A stretch of 64,000 bases of DNA, from the NCBI GenBank assembly GCA_021397845.1, contig CM038053.1, positions 146,714,041 to 146,778,040 of the forward strand. Direction: 5' to 3'. Under the pieces are notes generated by a model. The model ran no database searches and was not told the origin of the DNA. It worked only from the letters and a program-made list of their open reading frames with translations. The stretch comes from Areca catechu (Eukaryota; Streptophyta; Magnoliopsida; Arecales; Arecaceae). This document shows, piece by piece, positions 56,336 through 64,000 of this stretch (positions within the stretch are counted from its first letter, which is position 1; each line of letters begins with the position of its first letter). Position numbers and translations under genes: made by a program.

Positions 56336-57794
56336 TGGTGGGGACACCGGAGGTACCAAAATAAGACAGAGGCTTTTCAACCCTCTGTGAATTGATCAAT
56401 AATTTATGAGTCCATCTGTAATAAGGGCTTAGCCCATCTGAGTCCTTTTTTTTAGTTGTTGTTTGAGTCTTTTGAGTTGTTATTTCAGTTCTGTACTAGT
56501 CCACTTATGCTGAGCTAGTTCAGTCCAATGCTAGTCAGCTCATGTTGAGCTAATTTTATTTTTTGAGTCTTGTCCAAGCATACTGAAGACTCAAGACTAT
56601 AACATACAAGTGAAGACCAAGTCCAACTAGATTGAAGACATGGAAGTATAGACCAAGTCCAACCCAGCTTGAAGATTTGAAGACCCCAGGAGGAAAATTC
56701 AGAAAACCCTGATTTCTTGCAGATGCCCTCTAGATGCCCAGATTCCCTTCCAGATGCCAAAATATATTCATATACCAAGGCATCCATGATTTTAAAGGTC
56801 CATCTGCATCCTAGCCCAGAGAAATCAAGCCCAGGTGCCAAGCCCAAGCCCCTAAGAAGCAAGATACCAGGGAATATTCCTGCTACCTGGCTACCAGGCC
56901 ACCCCAGCTTCCAGAGGCCCAAACCCATGCACCCGAGCCCCTTTGGACCGGCCTTTTGCTGCTCCTAGAAGCCCAACACGCCCCCCTAGGCATCCTTGGA
57001 GTGTTGGCCAAGTCAAGAAAATTTTTGGGATTTTTTCTACCTAATGTTTCCTTATTTTCTAGCTAGGGTTTGAGAGGGAAAAGGATTCTTATGTAAAGAC
57101 ATATGTGCCCTTACTTGGAGCCCAAGGTTAAGGGTCTATTTAAGGGACCCTAGCCTCTTGTATGAAACCTAATTTTTTATATGAATTAAAACCTTGAGTT
57201 CTTCTATTGAGTTGTGTGATACCCTGCTATGTGCATAAAGGGGTTTGTGAGAGTTTTTCTTCCTAGTGCTGCAATCATCTTCCTACTGCCAACAAGCCTC
57301 TCAGATCCCTGGATGCCCACTCCAAAAGAAGCCTTTCCTTACTGTTTTCCCTTTGTTTTCATGTTCCTTTGTGAGTTTTCTAACCCCTGATAGGTCGTTT
57401 GCAGGTCCCCGAGTTCCTATGAATCCAATGACTCCAGTCAAGCCTTAATCGGATCACCGAGCAGAAAGCCGGGTATCCGCGGGTCTTTGGCTCGGTTTTC
57501 CAGGCCGCATCAGTCGAGGAACGAGAGACCCCTTCGCTGCGATCTTCATAGATGTTTTCAGGTACACCCCTCTACCTTCAGTAGTTTTATTGTTGGAGAA
57601 CTTGCCCTAACCGAGGCTTCTCAGCCCCGGCGGTCCTTCTTTACTACTTTTCTAGGTCCTAATCTGCATGCTGATCTTCAAAAATTCATACAAAATTCCT
57701 TACAAATAATTTTGATCTGAAATTCGGGAATTAATCACCTAACTCAACATGTAAAACATACAAAAAAAATTGCATGCATATTAGTCCCTCATCA
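56336..57794 (+). repeat. Element D 3' LTR
   Basis: It starts TGGTGGGGACACCGG and ends TAGTCCCTCATCA, followed by CCAAC and C's interrupted ORF. Confidence 0.88.
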
Positions 57795-59086
57795 CCAACC
57801 CAGAGCTAGTTGACCTTGACCACATCCAACCTAAAGCTATAGTAGTAGAACAATTAGAAGAAGAGAACCTAGGTACTGCTGCTAGAGCCTTACTTGAGGA
57901 AACCATAGAGAAGAGCCAAATTATAGAGTCTAGTCCTAAAATACAAGAACCTGAAGAATTTATTAAGGACCTGATCTCTTTGAATAAGTACCCTCAGGAT
58001 GAGCCTCCTCCTAAAGTTCCCATTAAGGACCTCTTCCCTGAGATTAGTAACCCATCCTTCCATTATGTAAACCCTGTAGATATAGCTCAACCTCGTAAGG
58101 TTAACCTCATTAGTATAGGATTAGTTCCTGACACCCCATCTTTTATCCAACTTTATCCAACTAACCATGAACTTTTTCTCTACCCTACCAAACTAATTTT
58201 GAACCCACTTCTTATTTTCTGCCCTTTCCAGACATCTCCAACATTTCTAGGATTATTAGATTGCATTTAGTTGAAATTAGCATACTGCATGCATTCATTA
58301 CGCATGTTAGGTTTGCATTATACTTCTGGTATACCCTTTGGCATTTGCTTGGAGTCCATTGTAAATACTCTTGTGCACACCACACTAGGGTCAGACCTAG
58401 AGAGTCTATAGTCTCTTAGGTTTAGGCCCATAAAAGTCTAATAAATTTCCTTCGATAGGAATGAAAAGTCGAGTCTATTAGGTGTTAGTTTGAGTCCTTT
58501 GCATCATTTTGTTAGGAGTCTGCATGTGCCCAGCATGTTCACCACCTATACTAATTTTAAACAAACTGGCTAATTCCCGAAGATGGGTCAAAGAATTTGA
58601 TGCAGTGGATTCTATCTTGGTTAGGCTTAGGCCTAAAAGAAGCTTCATGCTCACAGAGCTGGACCTTTTAAAGTGATAGAGAAGGTTGGATCAAATGCCT
58701 AGGTATTAGACTTGCCTTCGGATTTGGGCATTAGTTCTACCTTCAATATTATAGACCTGGTTAAGTATAGGGAACCGGCAGTGATACCTAGTGAGGCCTT
58801 TGGACCTGTTCCTTTTCATTGTGAGTGATCCTAACCCAGAGTGTCCACTAACAAATTGGCCTGAGAGAGGAGAACGGATCGAGCGTATCCTGGACGATCA
58901 AGCCATCACGACCCGGGGCCGTGACAATCAACGCTTCCTGGTCCAATGGCAAGGCTGGCCAGAGTCGAACGATTCATGGATTTCTCGAGAGGACTTGTAG
59001 CACCTCAACCCAGACCTCTTCGAGAGATATGTGAGCCAGCTTGATGTTCACTCGATAGGTTCGAGTTCCTCCCACCCCGAGAGAAT
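57795..59086 (+). pseudogene. Element C acidic tail, integrase remnant and chromodomain
   Basis: This continues the ORF cut at 48,956: ELVDLDHIQPKAIV, QEPEEFIKDLISLNKYPQDEPPP and PIKDLFPEISNPSFHYVN. A decayed integrase-core scrap follows (about 58,255-58,380). The chromodomain frame is 58,791-59,000 (NPECPLTNWPERGERIERIL, RFLVQWQGWPESNDSWISREDL), closed by TAG just after DL. D's matching part (56,165-56,290) has CAG there. The chromodomain is otherwise complete. Frameshifts break the integrase end. The purine tract (CCGAGAGAAT) leads into the 3' LTR. Confidence 0.82.
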
Positions 59087-60534
59087 TGGTGGGGACACCG
59101 GAGGCACCAGAATAAGATAGGGGCTTTTCAACCCTATGTGAATTGATCAATAATTTATGAGTCCATCTGTAATAAGGGCTTGGCCTATCTGAGTCCATTT
59201 TAGTTGTTATTTGAGTATTTTGAGTTTCAGTTCTATACTAGTCAGCTCATATTGAGCTAGTTCAGTCCAGTGTTAGTCAGCTCATGTCGAGCTAATTTTA
59301 TATTTTGAGTCCTATTCAACCATATTGAAGACTCAAGACCACATCATACAAGTGAAGACCAAGTCCAACTAGATTGAAGACATGAAAGTATAGCCCAAGT
59401 CCAACCCAGCTTGAATATTTGAAGACCCCAGGAGGAAAATTCAGAAAACCCTGATTTCTTGCAGATGCCCTCCAGATGCCTAGATTCCCTTCCAAATGAC
59501 AAAGTATATTCATAGATAAGGGAATCTATGATTCCAGAGGTCCATCTACATCCTAGCCCAAAGAAATCTAGCCCAGGCGCCAAGACCAAGCCCCTAAGAA
59601 GCAAGATACCAGGGAATATTCCTGCTACCTGGCTACCATGCCACCCTAGCTTCCAGAGGCCCAAACCCATGCGCCCGAGACCCTTTGGGCCAGCCTCTTA
59701 ATGCTCATAGAAGCCCAACACGCCCCCCTAGGTGTCCTTGGAGTGGTGGCCAAGTCAAGAGAATTTTTAGGGATTTTTTCTACCTAATGTTTCCTTATTT
59801 TCTGCTAGGGTTTGATAGGGAAAAGGATTCTTATGTAAAGACTTATGTGCCCTTACTTGGAGCCCAAGGTTAAGGGTCTATTTAAAGGACCCTAGCCTCT
59901 TGTATGAAGGGAGATTTTGATATATGAAATAAACCTTGAGTTCTTCAATTGCTTTGTGTGATTACCCTGCTGTGTGCATAAAGGGGTTTGAAAGTTCTTC
60001 TTCCCAGTGTTTGCAACCATCTTCCTACCGCCAACCATCCTTCTAGCCCCTCCAAAACTTTCTTCACTTTGCTGTTTTCCTTTATTTTCTTGATCTCTTT
60101 TGAGTTTTCTAACCCCTGACAGGTCGTTTGCAGGTCTCCGAGTTCCTACGAATCCAACGACTCCAGCCAAGCCTCAATCGGACCACCGAGCAGAAAGTCG
60201 GGTATCCGTGGGTCTTTGGCTCGGTTTTCCAGGCCGCATCCATCGAGGAATGAGAGATCCCTTCACTGCAATCTTCACCGGGCACTTCAGACGTTGTCAG
60301 GTACACCCCCTCTATCTCCAGTCTTATTATTGTAGGAGAACTTGCCCTAACCGAGGCTTCTCAGCCCCGGCGATCCTTCTTTAGTACTTTTCTAGGTTCT
60401 AATCTGCATGCTTGGCTTCAAAAATTCATACAAAATTCTTTACAACTAATTTTGATCTGAAATTCAGGAATTAATCACCTAACCCCACATATAAAATATA
60501 CAAAAAGAATTGCATGCATATTAGTCCCCCATCA
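59087..60534 (+). repeat. Element C 3' LTR
   Basis: It pairs with 45,463-46,911 and ends GTCCCCCATCA before GTTTA. Confidence 0.9.
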
Positions 60535-60539
60535 GTTTA

Positions 60540-61170
60540 TTTATGAGAGGGCATTTATGAAAGTGAGATGACGTTCCATGAGGGATCGTCCCCCTTGGGG
60601 GGCTTGATCACCGTGAGGGGAGGAAGTACATGCGGACTTCTGATTGTTGAGTCTAGATGTGGAGGCCTCTTGAGTGGGGGCATGACCATGGGATAGCTCC
60701 CGGGTTTTGGGAGGCCACGGCGTAAATGGCTTAGGGAGACATGGTAGGGACTTTACTGAGGAATGCTTCTTGGATCATGAGGGTATATCACGGGGCTTTG
60801 GAGAAGGGAACCTGCGTGAGGTATTGTCCATAGGTGGAGCTTCTTCTCGGGTTTCAGAGAGGAAGGGATGCACATTGATGTATTGTCCATGCATGGCCGT
60901 ACGTGGGTTCTAGGGCATTAGGCCTGTAAGAGAGAAGAGATGCAGGATGGTGAGAAGCTTCTAGGGTTTCAGAAGGGGTGCCATGGTATTATGTCCTATT
61001 TATTATAACAAGGTTCTTCTCCAAAGGATTAATAAAGCAATCTCTCTTTTTCTCCTACATCTCTTCTCTTATCTATCTTTGCGTATTGAATCCAAAAACA
61101 GGTTGTTGGGCTAAATTCTTCCATGTTGCTTCTGCGGTGTAGGTGCTACTCTGATCTAGGATTCCCAACA
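60540..61170 (+). repeat. Element A 3' LTR, second part
   Basis: It resumes TTTATGAGAGGG after C and its second TSD copy, and matches 42,998-43,632. It ends GGATTCCCAACA next to CTACA and the Tat integrase. Confidence 0.88.
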
Positions 61171-61613
61171 CTACACCTTGCATGGCCATCAGCGAGATGC
61201 CCTACAACCTCATTTTCGGCACTGAAGCTATGATTTCGATAGAACTTGGCCTGCCCATGCTCCAGATAGAGTATTATGATGAAGCTGAGAATCCAGCCCA
61301 TCTCCTCCTCAACTTGGATTTGCTGGATGTGATGATAGACAAAGCCCGACTTCGGATGGCTACCTACCGGCAAAGGGTGGCACGCTACTACAATTATCGC
61401 ATGAGGCCAAAGGCATTCCGTCTAGGCGACCTTATCCTCAAGCGGGCGGAAGCATCTCAACCAGGAGAATGTGGTAAACTCTATTCGAATTGAGAAGGCC
61501 CCTACAGGGTGGTCGAGGCTCTACCAGGTGGGTCCTATTTCCTTGCTGGACTTGATAGTGCCCAGTTCACACGAACATGGAATGCAGACAACTTGAGAAT
61601 ATACTACCAGTGA
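61171..61613 (+). pseudogene. Tat integrase C-terminal part
   Basis: It continues the integrase cut at 29,976: YNLIFGTEAMISIELGLP, LLNLDLLDVMIDKARLRMATYRQRVARYYN, RPKAFRLGDLILKRAEAS, then EGPYRVVEALPGGSYFLAGLD and the terminal NLRIYYQ before TGA (61,611-61,613). One internal stop (about 61,491) replaces the Trp of the usual WEGPYRV motif. The clean fit of this piece to 29,976 is the main proof that 31 kb between them is inserted DNA. Confidence 0.9.
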
Positions 61614-61636
61614 TGTAAGGCTCATTATCAATCATT

Positions 61637-61785
61637 AAACTTATGAAGCCCTGCACCTCAAGTCGAGAAACTTACGAAGCCCCACACCTTAAGCTAGGAA
61701 ACTTACGAATCCCCGCACCTCAAGTTGTGAAACTTATGAAGCCCCGCACTTCAAGCCGGGAAACTTACGAAGCCCCGCATCTGCC
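61637..61785. repeat. 31 bp tandem repeats downstream of Tat pol
   Basis: About five copies of AAACTTATGAAGCCCCGCAC plus CTCAAG-type tails start at 61,637, 61,668, 61,699, 61,730 and 61,761. They lie in the 3' untranslated region of the Tat element. Confidence 0.88.
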
Positions 61786-62229
61786 ATCTTGCTCATAGTC
61801 TAGAGATGTTTGCTAGGAAACTCTTGAATTCCTGCCATCTATCACTTGACTCACAGCATGGCCAATCCCATTAAGAAGTTCCAAAAGTTTCAAATTTGGC
61901 TTAACTCACAGTTTGGAGATGTTTGCTAGGAAACTCTTAAGGTCACGAAGGGAAGAGCATTATTCTGCGGCTAAGGACTATTGGGGGGACCACTAGGGCA
62001 TGGGTGGAAGGAAGACTAAACAAAATAAAACGTTCAGATGATGCCCTAGAAAACAGGAATTTTGCTCGAGTGTCCACACTTGAAATTTGTCAAGTGTCGA
62101 CACTTCGCCAAAGATCAAGTGTCAACACTTGGCCAAGAAAATTCCATGAAAATTCAGAAAAAATTTGCAAAAATAATGGGGACTTTAGTGAAGAGTTTAG
62201 GACTTAACAAAAGTGATTTTGAGCACTAG
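61786..62229. other. Junction between Tat 3' region and SIRE-type copia, truncated ends
   Basis: A second repeated phrase, CTAGAGATGTTTGCTAGGAAACTCTT (about 61,799 and 61,912), belongs to the Tat 3' region, which ends in ACTATTGGGGGGA (about 61,978-61,991), a good polypurine tract. No Tat LTR follows. From about 62,070 three AAGTGTCGACACTT-like palindromic motifs occur, then the minus-strand copia pol end. Neither element has an LTR here, so a deletion is likely. Confidence 0.6.
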
Positions 62230-62234
62230 AATTT

Positions 62235-64000
62235 GAATAGGGAGAGGATTTGAAGGAGTTCTAAGAGAATGGGTCAATGATTCCTAACTTTCTTCTAATC
62301 ATACAAAATCTCTCTTCACTCAAGGGTTTGGTGAATACATCAGTTAATTGAATATTAGTACCAACAAATTCAAGCATCACATTAGAGTTATGCACATGAT
62401 CTCTTATGAAGTGATATCTTATTTCAATGTGTTTACTTCTTGAATGTTGTACAGGATTCTTAGTTAAATTGATTGCACTAGTATTATCATATTTTATGGG
62501 TGTCTTAGTTAGTTTGATGCAAAAATCTTCGAGTTGTTATTTGATCCATAGAATTTGATCACAATAGCTTCCAGCTGCTATATATTCAGCTTCTGTCGTA
62601 GATAGAGCAACTAAATTCTGTTTCTTGCTACTCTATGAAATCAAATTGACATCAAGAAACTAACAAGTTTCACTAGTACTTTTTCGATCAAGTTTACACC
62701 CAGCAAAATCAGTATCAGAATAAGCAATCAATTTAAATGAAGATTCTCTAAAATACCAAAGACCAATATTAATGGAGCCAGACATATATTTAAGTATGCA
62801 TTTAATAGCCAAAAGATGAGATTCTTTAGGGTCATACTTATATCTTGCACACATACAAACACTGAACATAATATCTAGACTACTAGCATTTAGATATAAC
62901 AATGAACCAATCATTCCTCTATATAACTTTCGATCGATAGGTTTACCAGATTCATCTTTGTCAAGTCTACAAGAGGATCTCATGGTGTACATAATGGCTT
63001 GGTGTTCTCCATCCCGAACTTCTTTAATATTTCTTTAGTGTACTTTGTTTTGTTGATGAAGATCCCTACCTTTGTTTGCTTTATCTGGAGTCCGAGGAAG
63101 AAGTTAAGTTCTCTTATCATGCTCATCTCGAACTCACCCTGCATTAACTTTGCAAACTCTTGACAAAGACATTCATTAGTAGCACTGAATATAATATCAT
63201 CCACAAAAACTTGTACTACTAAGAGATCATCATTATTCTTTTTCAAAAATAAAGTAGTATCTATATTACCTCTAGAAAAACCATTTTTAAGCAAGAAGGA
63301 ACTCAATCTATCATACCAGGCTCTTGGAGGTTATTTCAAACCATATAAAGCTTTATAGAGCTTAAACACATGGTTTGGAAATTCATGATTTTCAAAATCG
63401 AGGGTTGTTCAACATAAACTTCTTCTTTGATAAAACTATTTAAAAAGGAACTTTTGACATCCATCTGATATAATTTAAAATCCATAAAACATGAAAAGGC
63501 CAACAATAGTCTAATTGCTTCAAGTCTAGCAACAGGAGTAAAGGGTTCATCACAATCAATACCTTCCTACTGATTGTATCCTTTGACAACTAGTCAAGCT
63601 TTATTTCTAGTAACTATACCATTTTCATCAAGTTTATTTCTAAAAACCCATTTTGTGCCAATTATTGAAACATTAGTATGTCTATCAACCAAAGTCCAAA
63701 CATTATTTATTTTAAATTGATTTAATTTATCTTGCATAGCATTAATTCAATTACAATCATTTTCAGCTTCTTTAATAGATTTAAGTTATATTTGAGAGAT
63801 AAAAGCTAAATAATTACATATATTTCTAAGAGATGAACGAGTACTTACTCCTTTTGATGGATCATCAATGATAAGTTCTTTTGGGTGTCCATGAGCATAC
63901 CTCCATTCTTTAGGTAGACTATTAGGCATTGATGTGTTTTCACTTTCTTGATCTTGTTCTCTTTCATTATTTTGATCATCTTTTTGTTCCTTGGTGGGTT
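62235..64000 (-). pseudogene. SIRE/Maximus-type copia pol (RT and RNase H), partial
   Basis: Minus-strand blocks from the right edge downward: PKEWRYAHGHPKELI (about 63,870-63,920), KWVFRNKLDENG...ARLVVKGY (about 63,580-63,660), GIDCDEPFTPVARLEAIRLLLAF, YQMDVKSSFLN (about 63,440-63,480). The RT palm follows with VFVDDIIFSAT (about 63,180-63,215), FEMSMIRELNFFLGLQI, and the C-terminal block GMIGSLLYLNASSLDIMFSVC (about 62,870-62,930). RNase H runs from about 62,760 to 62,240, ending HIEIRYHFIRDHVHNSNV and LTDVFTKPLSEERF. The RT box is FVDD rather than YVDD, as is usual in SIRE elements. Stops break the frame in several places. Upstream parts lie beyond the window. Confidence 0.87.

Larger units (their letters stand above)
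48957..57794 (+). mobile_element. Element D: same family as C, inserted inside C
   Basis: LTRs are 48,957-50,416 and 56,336-57,794 (1460 and 1459 bp). The TSD is CGAAC (48,952-48,956) against CCAAC (57,795-57,799). The left LTR starts CGATGGGGACACC where the right starts TGGTGGGGACACC, so its TG has mutated. The two share TATGAAACCTAATT-type changes not present in C's LTRs, which confirms the pairing. The internal region (50,417-56,335) carries the same ORFs as C, with solo LTR E inside the chromodomain. Confidence 0.88.
45463..60534 (+). mobile_element. Element C: defective chromovirus derivative
   Basis: LTRs are 45,463-46,911 and 59,087-60,534 (1449 and 1448 bp), TG...CA, with GTTTA flanks. 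They share features absent from D's LTRs, such as GTATGAAGGGAGATTTTGATA. The internal sequence is 46,912-48,956 plus 57,795-59,086, interrupted by D. It has a gag-side repeat-rich ORF, an acidic region, a scrap of integrase core, an integrase C-terminus and a chromodomain. It has no protease, reverse transcriptase or RNase H. It is related to B by layout and by the chromodomain end, but its LTRs differ and its PBS is single. Confidence 0.9.
29977..61170 (+). mobile_element. Element A: non-coding LARD-like LTR element, host for B and C
   Basis: CTACA flanks the block at 29,972-29,976 and 61,171-61,175. The 5' LTR is split into 29,977-30,480 and 42,974-43,632, the 3' LTR into 44,937-45,462 and 60,540-61,170. 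The internal region is 43,633-44,936. Both LTRs are about 1.16 kb once B and C are set aside, so A itself is about 3.6 kb. The PBS is of initiator-Met type. The 3' LTR is preceded by ACCAAGGTGGATAT, a copia-style polypurine tract. There is no gag or pol, so it must have been moved by another element's proteins. Its first base pair is AG, not TG, a later mutation: the 3' LTR begins TGTAAGG. Confidence 0.88.
21339..61613 (+). mobile_element. Ty3/gypsy Tat-type retrotransposon, outer shell of the nest
   Basis: A long 5' LTR (21,339-23,240), PBS-like site, gag, protease, reverse transcriptase, RNase H and integrase are read on the plus strand in gypsy order. The integrase is split twice: at 28,016 by a solo LTR and at 29,977 by a 31 kb nested block. 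It finishes at 61,171-61,613. Motifs and the gag/RNase H style fit the Tat (Grande/RIRE2-like) group. The element's own DNA sums to about 7.4 kb. Beyond 61,613 come a 31 bp repeat cluster and a purine tract (about 61,980), but no 3' LTR matching 21,339 is present. The element is truncated at its right end. Confidence 0.85.

Noticed and set aside
61637..61785. Regular short repeats resembling a CRISPR array
   Set aside because: Repeats are contiguous with no unique spacers, in a plant retroelement 3' region.

Overview
The window is a repeat-dense stretch of a plant nuclear genome. Nearly every recognisable coding segment belongs to a plant transposable element (Ty1/copia, Ty3/gypsy of Tat and chromovirus type, CACTA/En-Spm, an hAT-like end). 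I see no intact host gene, rRNA, tRNA or CRISPR array. Several element families are typical of monocots, but the species cannot be fixed from the sequence alone. Almost all coding segments carry stops or frameshifts, so this is silent, heterochromatin-like DNA. Element borders were set by eye from TG...CA ends, primer-binding sites (PBS), polypurine tracts and target-site duplications (TSDs).

Left part (1-17,150). A large minus-strand CACTA element runs off the left edge. It has a tnp2 transposase gene (about 15,870 down to 10,120) and a second Transposase_24-like gene (about 9,700 down to 1). Two insertions split it. A 7.4 kb minus-strand Ty1/copia element (796-8231, TSD GTCTC/ATCTC) sits in the second gene and itself carries a 1.74 kb solo LTR (1763-3506, TSD TATGG) in its RNase H region. 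A 2.15 kb element with 530 bp inverted arms (11,941-14,094, TSD CCATC) sits in tnp2. An hAT-like end lies at 16,400-17,152.

Middle (17,340-21,335). A 1.7 kb block of almost pure A/T DNA shows about five degenerate copies of a roughly 300 bp unit. A decayed plus-strand copia fragment follows.

Right part (21,339-61,613). An old plus-strand Ty3/gypsy Tat-type element is the outer shell. Its integrase is opened first by a SIRE-like solo LTR (28,016-29,696, TSD GGTCA), then by a 31 kb nested block (29,977-61,170, TSD CTACA). The block consists of element A (non-coding, LARD-like), whose 5' LTR holds element B and whose 3' LTR holds element C. B is a tandem LTR-internal-LTR-internal-LTR chromovirus derivative (30,481-42,968, TSD CCAAG). 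C is a related derivative (45,463-60,534, TSD GTTTA). C contains D, a member of its own family (48,957-57,794, TSD CGAAC/CCAAC), and D contains solo LTR E (53,742-56,164, TSD GGGCC). The insertion order is therefore Tat, A, then B and C independently, D in C, E in D.

Right edge (about 62,230-64,000). A minus-strand SIRE/Maximus-type copia pol fragment runs off the window.

The most unusual biology is in B, C and D. These defective chromovirus families lack protease, reverse transcriptase and RNase H but keep a gag-side ORF, an acidic linker, a stub of integrase and a terminal chromodomain. B also has its LTR-end/PBS junction triplicated at exact 31 bp spacing.
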